Source of the DNA: Cohnella cholangitidis
Lineage (GTDB): Bacteria > Bacillota > Bacilli > Paenibacillales > Paenibacillaceae
Assembly (NCBI RefSeq): GCF_014107495.1
Contig: NZ_CP041969.1
Span: 5,939,501-6,003,500 of the forward strand
Length of the DNA: 64,000 nt
Reading direction: 5' to 3'
Of the stretch, positions 33,040 through 41,560 are shown piece by piece (within the stretch, counting starts at the first letter, position 1; every line of letters begins with the position of its first letter). The notes below the pieces were generated by a model, which was given only the letters and a program-made list of their open reading frames with translations, was not told the DNA's origin and did no database searches. The position numbers were made by a program, and so were the translations under genes.

Positions 33040-35021
33040 ATGACTAAAAACGAAATGATCATCCATCTGTCGATCGACATCGAGACTTACAGCTCGGTCG
33101 ACCTCAAGAAATCGGGGCTCTATAAGTACGTGCAGAGCCCCGATTTTCAAATCCTCTTATTTGCGTACAGTTGGGACGGGGAGCCGGTCCGCGTCGTCGA
33201 TCTGGCACAAGGGGAGGAAATTCCTCAGCACGTATTACTCGCACTCAATGACCCTTACGTAATCAAACACGCTTATAATGCAAGCTTTGAATGGTACTGC
33301 CTAAACAAGTTCTGGCCGTCACCGATTGACCAGTGGCGTTGCACGATGATGCATGGCCTGTACTGCGGTTACACTGCTGGACTTGGACCAACTGGCGAAG
33401 CTCTAGGGATCTCGCAAGACAAGCGCAAGCTGGGAACCGGAGGAGCGCTTATCCGGACGTTTTGTCTGCCATGCAAGCCGACGAACTCCAACGGCCAGCG
33501 AACCCGGACACTTCCGCACCATGAACCAGAGAAGTGGTTGCTTTTCAAGCAATATTGTGACGGCGATGTCGTGGCAGAAATGGAGATTCTTCGCCTGTTA
33601 TCCGTCTTCCCGGTGCCGGACCAAGAACAATGGCTCTGGCAGCTCGATCAACAAATTAACGCATATGGTGTCGCGGTCGATCTGGAACTCGTGAACGGAG
33701 CACTGGCGATCGACGAGCAGATTAGCAACGAGCTTAAGAACGAGGCAATCGCACTTTCAGGCCTTAGTAACCCGAAGAGTGTTCAGCAGCTTAGTAAGTG
33801 GCTTAGCGAAGAGCTGGACGAAGAAGTCGACAACCTCCGGAAGGATACCGTAAGCAAGCTGATCGACAAGGTAGACGAAGGGCAGTTAAGCGAGTTCTCG
33901 AGATCCGCCAAGAACTCAGTAAAACGTCCGTCAAGAAATACGCTGCTATGCGCGCCGCGGTGTGCGATGACGGTCGGATCCGCGGACTGCTCCAGTTCTA
34001 CGGCGCGAACCGGACCGGACGCTGGGCTGGCAGGCTCGTTCAGATCCATAACCTACCACGTAACCATATGGCGATGCTCGATCTAGCCCGTGAGCTCGTC
34101 AAGGCCCGGAACATTGCCGCGCTCAAGATGATTTTTGGCAACATCCCGGATACGCTATCGCAGCTCATCCGGACAGCCTTTATACCATCGCCCGGCAACG
34201 TTCTTCGCGTCGCGGACTTCGCGGCAATCGAAGCCCGTGTTCTGGCTTGGTTGGCAGGTGAACAGTGGCGGCTGGACGTATTCGCCACACATGGCAAAAT
34301 TTACGAAGCGTCGGCGTCGCAGATGTTCGGCATTCCGATTGAGGAGATCGGCAAGGGGAGCGAGCTTAGGCAAAAAGGCAAGGTCGCGGAGCTGGCGCTC
34401 GGTTATCAAGGTGGTCCAGGTGCCCTGATCAGCATGGGAGCGCTTGACCAGGGATTGTCCGAGGAGGAGCTGCCGGAGATCGTTCTGCGCTGGCGTAACT
34501 CTAACCGGCGGATCGTCGATCTTTGGTTTAGTCTGGAGGCCGCAGTGCTGGAAGTCATGCACACAGGTCAGTCGGTTGGCATTCGCGGCATGATTATCGC
34601 TCGGGAGAGTCATCATGGGACGCAGCAAGACTTCCTGACGATTCAGCTCCACAGCGGGCGCAAGCTCTACTATGCAAGGCCGTACCTGAGTCAGAACGAT
34701 TTCGGCAAAGAGGCGTTGTGGTACTGGGGCGTCGATCAGAAAACAAAGAAGTGGACCACGATGTCGACTTACGGTGGCCGACTTGTGGAGAATGTCGTCC
34801 AGGCGATTTCTCGAGACTGTCTGGCCGTCGCGCTGGCGCGGACATACAATGCTGGAGATCCGACGCCGTTTCACGTTCACGACGAGATCGTAGCAGATGT
34901 GCCGCCGGGGCGCGGGTCGGTCGACGAAATGACCGCGCTTATGAGCGAGCCTATTTCATGGGCACCGGGGCTCCCGCTCGCGGCTGCCGGATTTGAATCC
35001 AACTACTACATGAAGGATTAG
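33040..35021 (+). pseudogene. Phage family A DNA polymerase, split by a -1 frameshift
   Basis: The first frame (33040-34086) carries the 3'-5' exonuclease domain, with the DxE motif in LSIDIETYSSVDL. The second frame (open through 35021) carries the polymerase core: motif A VADFAAIEARVLAWLAG, motif B region KVAELALGYQGG and motif C VHDEIVADV. The frames can be joined at GGG 33879-33881, where one missing G would restore DEGAVKRVLEIRQELSKTS. No 5' nuclease domain is present, as usual for this phage type. The gene is either inactivated by a one-base deletion, read through by slippage, or affected by a sequencing error. Confidence 0.85.
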
Positions 35022-35031
35022 GAGGATAACT

Positions 35032-35274
35032 ATGACCAGGAACAAGCTTGGAGACCTTCAAAACCATTTGTTTGAACAACTTGAACGCCTGAATGATGAA
35101 AATTTGACCGGAGAGCAACTCGAAACTGAGCTAAAACGTGCAAAGGTGGTTTCTTCAGTCGCTTCACAAATTATCGCCAACGGTCACTTGGTGCTGAAGG
35201 CAGTGCAACTCAAAGAAGATCACATGAACGCCGACATCAATATTCCGAAAATGCTAGAAGCAGGTGACGATTGA
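35032..35274 (+). CDS. Hypothetical helical phage protein
   Basis: The protein has 80 residues, mostly amphipathic helix (LGDLQNHLFEQLERLNDENLTGEQLETELKRAKVVSSVASQI). It follows the polymerase with AGGAGGATAAC ahead of the ATG. Similar small helical proteins accompany HNH genes in Bacillus phages, but I cannot name a family. Confidence 0.6.
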   Translation: MTRNKLGDLQNHLFEQLERLNDENLTGEQLETELKRAKVVSSVASQIIANGHLVLKAVQLKEDHMNADINIPKMLEAGDD

Positions 35275-35858
35275 TGGCCGGACTTGCCTCGGATGTAAAA
35301 TCGTTTATTCACGAGCACTATCGAGGCACACCTTTTCTGGAGTTGGTTCGGCTTGTGCAAGGGCGCTTCGGTGAGTCTTCGACCTACAATCAAATTCGTG
35401 CTTATGTGCACAACCATAAATTGTGGAACGGTCTCGATGGAAGAATTAAACCGGGGAACGTACCGTTCAATAAGGGTAAAAAAGCTCCGGGCACTGGTCA
35501 TAAGCCGACGCAATTCAAAAAAGGTAACCGACCAGCGAATTACATGCCAGTTGGTTCTGAACGAATCAATACTGATGGCTACGTTGACGTGAAGATCGCC
35601 GATCCAAATAAGTGGGTGCAGGTTCATCTACTTATTTGGGAGGCAGTCAACGGTCCGATCCCGGTCGGGCATGTCGTGATATTTGCTGACGCGAACAAGC
35701 TCAACACGCATCCGGACAACCTAGTTCTCGTATCGCGCGGCCAACTAGCTAGACTGAACCAAAACCATTTGATCAAAGGCGATGCCGAGTTGACAAAATC
35801 GGGAATTGTAGTGGCTGATCTTATTTCGAAAATTGCAGAGAGGAGTAAGAAAAAATGA
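35274..35858 (+). CDS. HNH homing-type endonuclease
   Basis: The 194-residue protein has an N-terminal DNA-binding part (FIHEHYRGTPFLELVRLVQGRFG...YNQIRAYVHNHKLW), a NUMOD-like linker (IKPGNVPFNKGKKAPGTGHKPTQFKKGNRPANYMPVGSERINTDGY) and an HNH nuclease core (VHLLIWEAVNGPIPVGHVVIFADANKLNTHPDNLVLVSR). ATG 35274 overlaps the previous stop by one base. Such enzymes are often free-standing mobile endonucleases. Confidence 0.85.
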   Translation: MAGLASDVKSFIHEHYRGTPFLELVRLVQGRFGESSTYNQIRAYVHNHKLWNGLDGRIKPGNVPFNKGKKAPGTGHKPTQFKKGNRPANYMPVGSERINTDGYVDVKIADPNKWVQVHLLIWEAVNGPIPVGHVVIFADANKLNTHPDNLVLVSRGQLARLNQNHLIKGDAELTKSGIVVADLISKIAERSKKK

Positions 35859-36226
35859 AATCTATCAACGAACTTGTGAAAGAAGCTCATCAGAATGCGA
35901 TCAATAAAGGCTGGTACGAGGAACCACACAGCTTTGGTGAGGTTATTGCGCTTATGCATTCGGAGTTATCCGAAGCGCTCGAAGACCATCGGAACGGCCG
36001 GGGGTTAACTGAAATCTGGTATGAGAATAAAGAATTGAAGACTCGACTGCATTCCCCCGTATCCGCGGACTGCAAGCCATGCGGCATTCCGACGGAACTG
36101 GCGGACACCGTCATCCGGATTTTCAATTTTTGCGGGCATGTCGGCATAGACCTTGAGGCGGTGATCCACGAGAAAATGGCCTATAACGCCACTCGTCCAA
36201 AGCGTCACGGAGGTAAGGTGCTTTGA
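35855..36226 (+). CDS. MazG-like nucleotide pyrophosphohydrolase
   Basis: The 123-residue protein has the MazG-like metal-binding helices: EVIALMHSELSEALEDHRNG (ExxE-type) and ELADTVIRIFNFCGHVGIDLEAVI (Asp ligand). Phage MazG-like enzymes hydrolyse non-canonical or signalling nucleotides. It overlaps the HNH gene by four bases, and its stop overlaps the TTG start of the next gene. Confidence 0.75.
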   Translation: MKSINELVKEAHQNAINKGWYEEPHSFGEVIALMHSELSEALEDHRNGRGLTEIWYENKELKTRLHSPVSADCKPCGIPTELADTVIRIFNFCGHVGIDLEAVIHEKMAYNATRPKRHGGKVL

Positions 36227-36651
36227 AAGCGAACTGCATTCAGTCGACTGATCTCAAGCGGACTGCTGAAGATCTGGTCACGCAGCTTAAGGTGCTTGGC
36301 TTTGTGGTCCAACGCTATGATGCTTATTCTACCGCGAGCGTTTATCTAAAACTCGATTATGGGATATGCAATAGCATCCGAATTAGTGACCACCGCGGCA
36401 AAAAACACCTGAACTATCGTTACAATTTGATTCGCGGTTGCAAAGAAGCTTATTCCGAGACAACGCCAAAGGGTTGGGCGCGGCACTATTTCCCGATCGA
36501 GCAAGTACTGGAGCTCGTCATGTGCATTCTGGCTGATCGTTCGAATAAGCTCGGAAAGCACGGCAAGGAAGGATATGCAAGATTGATGGATGCAAACAAA
36601 TACAAACACGGTAACGATCCTGGTTTCTGGCGGAATGCCCTGATCGTGTGA
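36223..36651 (+). CDS. Hypothetical phage protein
   Basis: The 142-residue protein starts at TTG 36223, overlapping the MazG-like stop by four bases. Basic and aromatic residues are frequent (HRGKKHLNYRYNLIRGCKEAYSETTPKGWARHYFPIEQVLELVMCIL), which would suit nucleic-acid contact. No domain is recognised. Confidence 0.6.
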   Translation: MKANCIQSTDLKRTAEDLVTQLKVLGFVVQRYDAYSTASVYLKLDYGICNSIRISDHRGKKHLNYRYNLIRGCKEAYSETTPKGWARHYFPIEQVLELVMCILADRSNKLGKHGKEGYARLMDANKYKHGNDPGFWRNALIV

Positions 36652-36667
36652 GGAGTCGACGGTTGTT

Positions 36668-37600
36668 ATGGAGATCAATCTTAAAGCTTCAAGAGCGCTT
36701 GACCAACTTGGACGGATGCCTGGCATGCATGCGGTCAAACAGCAAGTAGAGCAGATGATACAGTTCGCACGCATAGCCAAGTTACGGGAACAACAGCGGC
36801 TGAAAACGAAACCACAATCGAATCACATGGTTTTTACCGGAAACCCCGGCACAGGAAAAACGACGGCGGCAAGGTTAATCGGCGAGGCTTTTTCGGCAAT
36901 TGGCCTACTAAAGAATAACGGCGATAACGTTCCATTCGTTGAAGTACACCATTCAAAAATCACTGACGCTCGTGTAGGGCAAACCGAGAAGAATGTCATC
37001 AATCGATTCCGTGAAGCGAGAGGCGGCGTACTGTTCATAGACGAGGCGTATTCGTTTATTGGTGAGTCGGATCACCGACACGATGACAAAGTCGTTGCTG
37101 CCATGGTCCAGTGCATGGAAGATATGCGGGACGAAGTCGTTGTAATCGCGGCCGGCTACTCCAAAGAAATGACGGAGTTCCTCTCCTTCAACCCTGGGCT
37201 TTCGTCAAGGTTTCCGACTACGATTCATTTTCCTGATTATACGGTGCCGGATCTCATTCAGATCGGGCAGCAAATGATCGTTGAGCAAGATTTCAAAGCC
37301 TCTCCGGATTATCTGGAGTCGCTGAAAAGCGTGCTTTGGATTGAAAAGGCTAAACCTAATTTCGGCAACGCTCGCGTGGTACGAAATCATATCGAGAGGT
37401 CTATCCGTCGGCAGGCCGTGCGACTCTCGCAGATGCCGGCTCCGTCAAGAGACGACCTTATTACACTTAGAGGACCGGACATTGTGCATAGCTTGCCTGC
37501 AGTTCAAGAAGCAGAAAAAGAAGCGCTTCATCTGACCATTCAGGACGCGCAACGTCGTTTATTAGAGATTGATTTGCGAGAAATATTACAAACCAAGTAG
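36668..37600 (+). CDS. SpoVK/CbbX-like AAA+ ATPase
   Basis: This 310-residue single AAA+ module has Walker A MVFTGNPGTGKTTAARLIGE (about residues 53-72), Walker B GGVLFIDEAYSFIG and the sensor region VIAAGYSKEMTEFLSFNPGLSSRFPTTIHFPDY. This is the CbxX/CfqX family that includes Bacillus SpoVK. In host genomes these act in sporulation or as RuBisCO activases. In a phage replication block the role could be helicase loading or remodelling, which is inferred from position. Confidence 0.85.
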   Translation: MEINLKASRALDQLGRMPGMHAVKQQVEQMIQFARIAKLREQQRLKTKPQSNHMVFTGNPGTGKTTAARLIGEAFSAIGLLKNNGDNVPFVEVHHSKITDARVGQTEKNVINRFREARGGVLFIDEAYSFIGESDHRHDDKVVAAMVQCMEDMRDEVVVIAAGYSKEMTEFLSFNPGLSSRFPTTIHFPDYTVPDLIQIGQQMIVEQDFKASPDYLESLKSVLWIEKAKPNFGNARVVRNHIERSIRRQAVRLSQMPAPSRDDLITLRGPDIVHSLPAVQEAEKEALHLTIQDAQRRLLEIDLREILQTK

Positions 37601-37614
37601 GAGGCGTTACGTCA

Positions 37615-38226
37615 ATGAACAAACAGCAGATCATTGCAAAATACGCGAAGCTCTTTGCTACTAAAGAGGGCGGAGGCACGCCAATTTTGGAGGGCATCCA
37701 CTACGGCGCAGATGGTACCGCAGTCGTGACCGATCGACATCGTTTACTCCGGATCCGGGGCGCTCACAGCTTCCCGCAACCCGTTACGATGCATGCCAAG
37801 CGCGGCACACCGATTGAAGGCACTTATCCGGATACAACTAAGATTGTTCCAACAACCTTCGAGAGTGAAGTTACGCTCGGACGTGGCACTGAGATGGAGA
37901 CAGCGCTTAAGTCGGCAAAAACCATAGCGGCAGCGGCTAACACGATCGACAAAAAGATTCCAGTCGCCAAGCTGTTCGGGCAAAACGGAACAGCGCATTT
38001 ATACATTAAATCGGACTCTTTCGACTTCAAGGCTTTTTTCGGTAATACGCCTAACCTCAAACCAATCGACATGAGGTCGTTCAACGCAAACTATTTCGTA
38101 ACGGCGCTCGAGGTATTCGCCGACGCCGGTATCGATGTCACGATTAAGCTCCACAAGCCACTTCACCCAATCGTGCTGAGCGGTGGTGACATCGATGTAT
38201 TAATCCTGCCTTATCGCGTTAACTAG
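37615..38226 (+). CDS. Phage protein resembling a sliding-clamp (beta) domain
   Basis: The 203-residue protein has features of the DNA polymerase III beta fold: TAVVTDRHRLLRIRG in the N-terminal half (beta-clamp ATDGHRL-like) and the C-terminal HPIVLSGGDIDVLILPYRVN, close to the PIVI...LIMPVR end of beta clamps. It is about half the usual length, so it would have to oligomerise differently. Position just before the primase/helicase supports a replication role. This is tentative without a structural comparison. Confidence 0.55.
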   Translation: MNKQQIIAKYAKLFATKEGGGTPILEGIHYGADGTAVVTDRHRLLRIRGAHSFPQPVTMHAKRGTPIEGTYPDTTKIVPTTFESEVTLGRGTEMETALKSAKTIAAAANTIDKKIPVAKLFGQNGTAHLYIKSDSFDFKAFFGNTPNLKPIDMRSFNANYFVTALEVFADAGIDVTIKLHKPLHPIVLSGGDIDVLILPYRVN

Positions 38227-38250
38227 TAGTAAGTTAGGAGGCCCGGTGCC

Positions 38251-40671
38251 GTGCATTACAACAGACAATTAACTATCTCAGCCGCCGGCAGCCGAAAGGC
38301 AACCCGTTGGCCCGCACAGTCAATATTCTGGTCCGAGCTCGTTGAGCGGTTACGTACAGCCGTCCGCGGCACGGAGACTCTAGCGGAATACATGGCAATG
38401 CCCAAGTCACGCCAAGACGAGCTCAAGGACGTAGGCGGCTTTGTCGCCGGTTTCCTGACGGACGGGCGCCGCAAAACATCCGCGGTCGCTGGCCGTGACG
38501 TTATTACGTTGGACCTCGATAACATCCCTGCAGGTGCAACGGCTGACGTACTCCGCCGGCTTGAGGGACTTGGCTGCGGCTATGCGGTATACAGCACGCG
38601 CAAGCACAGCGAGGCGAAGCCGCGGCTTCGGGTATTAGCGCCGACGTCCCGGACGGTTACGGCTGACGAGTACGAGCCGATCGCGCGGAAGCTTGGGCAG
38701 ATCATTGGCATCGAGCTCTGCGACCCGACGACGTTCCAAGCGACTCGGCTTATGTACTGGCCGAGCTGTTCCTCAGACGGCGTTTATGTCTACCACTATG
38801 GTGATAAGCCGTTTCTGGATCCGGACGGACTGCTCGCCATGTACGCCGATTGGCGCAACGTGGCAGAGTGGCCGCAAATACCCGGAGCCGCGAACGCGCA
38901 AGTACGTATGGCAGCCAAGCAAGGAGACCCAACGACTAAAGAGGGCGTTGTCGGAGCGTTCTGCCGACAGTACGACGTGCTTACCGCCATTGAAGTATTT
39001 CTCCCGGGCGTGTACACGCCAACAGCCGACGAAGGACGTTTAACTTTTATAGGTGGATCCACGTCGGGCGGCGCGGTGCTATACGACGACAGCAAGTTTA
39101 TATATAGCCATCATGCGACGGATCCCTGCGGCGGCCGTCTCGTCAACGCATTCGACCTTGTCCGGCTACACCTCTTCGGTGAACAGGACGACGACGCGGT
39201 ACCTGGAACGCCGACGAATCGGCTCCCGAGTTTCTCCGCAATGGTGGCGTTCGCCCTACAGGACGCGGGTGTAGCAACGGTTATGGCGCAGGAAAGGTAT
39301 GAGAAAGCAACCGCTGCTTTTACGGGAGATGTCCAAACTCAAGACTCCCTTGCGACCGAGGACGATCTATCGTGGATCAAGCTTCTTGATCTGAGTCCGA
39401 CAACCGGGAAGCCAGCGAAAACCGCAGGGAACATTCTGACGGTTCTGCGCCACGACAAGGCTCTATCCGGGAGGATTTATCGCGATACCTTCGCGGAGCG
39501 CATGATGGGGCAGGGTCCGCTTCCATGGGCAAAGCGCGCGCAAGCGCCTGAGTCTTTTGCCTGGGAAGATCCGGACGATCAAGGCATTGGCCTCTATGTC
39601 GAGCGCGTACTGGGTTTTAGTTCCGAGCGTCCGTTACGAATGGCGCTTAGCGAGATCGCGGAGACCAATGCGATTAATCCGGTATCTGCCTACTTATCGA
39701 CGCTAGAGTGGGACGGTACGCTGCGCTTGGATACGCTATACATCGATTATTTCGGCGCGGAGGATTGCCCGTTCATCCGGACAATCGCCCGTAAAGCGTT
39801 AGTAGCCGCCGTGGCTCGGGCGATGCTTGGTAAGGTCAAGTTCGATTTTATGACCGTTCTATTTAGCAAACGCCAGGGGATCGGCAAAAGCACGCTTTTC
39901 CGGCGACTCGGTAAGGAATGGTTTACTGACAGCATTAAGTCATTTGAAGGCAAAGAGGCCGAAGAGCTAATTCAGGGCAAATGGATCGTCGAGATCGCCG
40001 AATTGCAAGCGTTCAACCGAGTGGACATCAACCGGATTAAGCAATTTTTATCCAAAGAAGACGATCAATATCGCGAGGCCTATGGACGGAATGTTAAAAA
40101 TCAGGTACGGCGTTCAGTCTTTTTCGGGACGACGAATGACCACGAATACCTTCACGATCCCACAGGGAATCGCCGCTTTTGGCCCGTGGATGCCCGCCCG
40201 GATCAGGCGACAAAGTCGGTTTTTAAGGATCTAACGGAGACGGAAATCGACCAGATATGGGCGGAAGCCGTCACGCGATGGCGCCTCGGGGAGGCACTGT
40301 ATCTGTCTGCTGATATGGAAGAAGAGGCAGAACGGCGTAGACAGGAGCACATGGTGCGAGACCCGTTAGAGGGATCGATCGAAGAGTTTATTCTGAAACC
40401 TGTGCCTATTGATTGGTTAAAGTGGGACGTAGAGCGAAGGCTGATGTTCTGGGGCGGCGGAATGAAGTACGACGGTCAACTTGCGCCTAGGGATAGGGTG
40501 TGTGCGGCGGAAATTTGGCGGGAGTGCCTGGGCGAAAGACGCGCAGCGGCTAAAGCAGATTCCAATCGTATAAATGCGATTATGGAGCGAATGACCGGGT
40601 GGGAGCGGTCTCCGGTCATCCAAATGGGCCCCGGGTATGGTAAGCAAAGAGGTTTTGTTCGGAGGGCGTAA
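38251..40671 (+). CDS. VapE-type primase/helicase
   Basis: This 806-residue virulence-associated E family protein has an N-terminal primase-polymerase-like part (VITLDLDNIPAGATADVLRRLEGLGCGYAVYSTRKHSEAKPRLRVLAP, with DLD and STRKHS motifs). A C-terminal superfamily 3-like helicase follows, with Walker A KRQGIGKSTLFRRLG, then WIVEIAELQAFN and FFGTTNDHEYLHDPTGNRRFWPVD. It primes and unwinds phage DNA. GTG 38251 follows TAGGAGG. An iteron-like cluster follows the stop codon. Confidence 0.9.
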   Translation: MHYNRQLTISAAGSRKATRWPAQSIFWSELVERLRTAVRGTETLAEYMAMPKSRQDELKDVGGFVAGFLTDGRRKTSAVAGRDVITLDLDNIPAGATADVLRRLEGLGCGYAVYSTRKHSEAKPRLRVLAPTSRTVTADEYEPIARKLGQIIGIELCDPTTFQATRLMYWPSCSSDGVYVYHYGDKPFLDPDGLLAMYADWRNVAEWPQIPGAANAQVRMAAKQGDPTTKEGVVGAFCRQYDVLTAIEVFLPGVYTPTADEGRLTFIGGSTSGGAVLYDDSKFIYSHHATDPCGGRLVNAFDLVRLHLFGEQDDDAVPGTPTNRLPSFSAMVAFALQDAGVATVMAQERYEKATAAFTGDVQTQDSLATEDDLSWIKLLDLSPTTGKPAKTAGNILTVLRHDKALSGRIYRDTFAERMMGQGPLPWAKRAQAPESFAWEDPDDQGIGLYVERVLGFSSERPLRMALSEIAETNAINPVSAYLSTLEWDGTLRLDTLYIDYFGAEDCPFIRTIARKALVAAVARAMLGKVKFDFMTVLFSKRQGIGKSTLFRRLGKEWFTDSIKSFEGKEAEELIQGKWIVEIAELQAFNRVDINRIKQFLSKEDDQYREAYGRNVKNQVRRSVFFGTTNDHEYLHDPTGNRRFWPVDARPDQATKSVFKDLTETEIDQIWAEAVTRWRLGEALYLSADMEEEAERRRQEHMVRDPLEGSIEEFILKPVPIDWLKWDVERRLMFWGGGMKYDGQLAPRDRVCAAEIWRECLGERRAAAKADSNRINAIMERMTGWERSPVIQMGPGYGKQRGFVRRA

Positions 40672-40672
40672 C

Positions 40673-40815
40673 GGCAACATTCTGCGGCGAAATGGCAACA
40701 TTCCAAGCCGAAAGGCAACATTATGAAAATATTGGGAATGTTGCTGTTGTTGCCGTTGAAAGTCTGAAACCCCTTGATATTATTGATATTTATATATGGC
40801 AACAATGGCAACATA
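40673..40815. repeat. Iteron-like GGCAACATT cluster, candidate phage origin
   Basis: GGCAACATT or close copies occur at 40673, 40694, 40714, 40798 and 40807, with inverted copies at 40737-40756. Spacing of the first three is 21 and 20 bases, two helical turns. An AT-rich segment (40775-40797) lies inside the cluster. It directly follows the primase/helicase gene, where phage origins or initiator sites often lie. Confidence 0.55.
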
Positions 40816-40939
40816 ATAATCTATAGTAAATAAATTAGAGGGATTAGAGAGTATAGAGGGGAATTATTCCGCCTAATACGCCTAATTGCGTTATGTCATA
40901 TACACGTATACGAGAATGTTGCCGAGGAGGAATATCGGA

Positions 40940-41224
40940 ATGAAAACAAGAGACGACTTTTTGCAGCTTCTGCAAAGCAGCGCAGACCTGAGCGCGATGG
41001 TCCGTAACAGCGAAATCGTGAATCGGGATTACATGCCAAGGAATACGCGTCGAACGAAAAGGACGTCTGCCAGTATAGCTCGAGATCACTTTTGGGATAG
41101 CGTAGAGGGCGCCGCTTTTAGGCATGCGATCGGTATGAAAACTGGCGTGGAACTTGGAGACGTGAAAATACGAGCGGCGATTAAGGACGCCTTGCTTCTT
41201 TTCATCTCACGCATCAAAGACTAA
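40940..41224 (+). CDS. Hypothetical phage protein
   Basis: The protein has 94 residues. ATG 40940 has GAGGAGGAATATC upstream and is preferred over the longer frame from 40886. The middle is very basic (MPRNTRRTKRTSASIARDHFW), suggesting nucleic-acid binding. No family is recognised. Confidence 0.6.
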   Translation: MKTRDDFLQLLQSSADLSAMVRNSEIVNRDYMPRNTRRTKRTSASIARDHFWDSVEGAAFRHAIGMKTGVELGDVKIRAAIKDALLLFISRIKD

Positions 41225-41245
41225 GTTATCACAGGAGGAAACAGC

Positions 41246-41560
41246 ATGAGAGAGAGCGACGTCGAAAGACACCTCCGAGACCGTGTCCGTGCCGTAGGAG
41301 GTAGAGCATACAAGTGGGTCAGCCCCGGGAACAACGGTGTACCGGATAGGATTGTAATGCTGCCGAACGCGCCGGACATATTCGTTGAGCTTAAGGCGCC
41401 GGGGAAAAAGTCGACGGCGTTACAGCTTGTCCAGCACAAGATACTGCGCGAGCTGGGACGGCCGGTAATTGTGATTGACAGCAAGGAGAAGGTTGACCGG
41501 CTGATCGAAGCCTATGAGGATGGGCTGCTGGAATACTGCATACAGGAGAATGCACTATGA
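41246..41560 (+). CDS. VRR-NUC domain nuclease
   Basis: This 104-residue PD-(D/E)XK-type protein shows the VRR-NUC signature: VRAVGGRAYKWVSPGNNGVPDRIVMLPNAPDIFVELKAPGKKSTALQLVQHKILRELG, with the catalytic D...ExK in PDRIV and VELKAPG. Such nucleases cut structured DNA and are often fused or adjacent to helicases, as here with the SNF2 helicase, which it overlaps by four bases. Confidence 0.9.
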   Translation: MRESDVERHLRDRVRAVGGRAYKWVSPGNNGVPDRIVMLPNAPDIFVELKAPGKKSTALQLVQHKILRELGRPVIVIDSKEKVDRLIEAYEDGLLEYCIQENAL

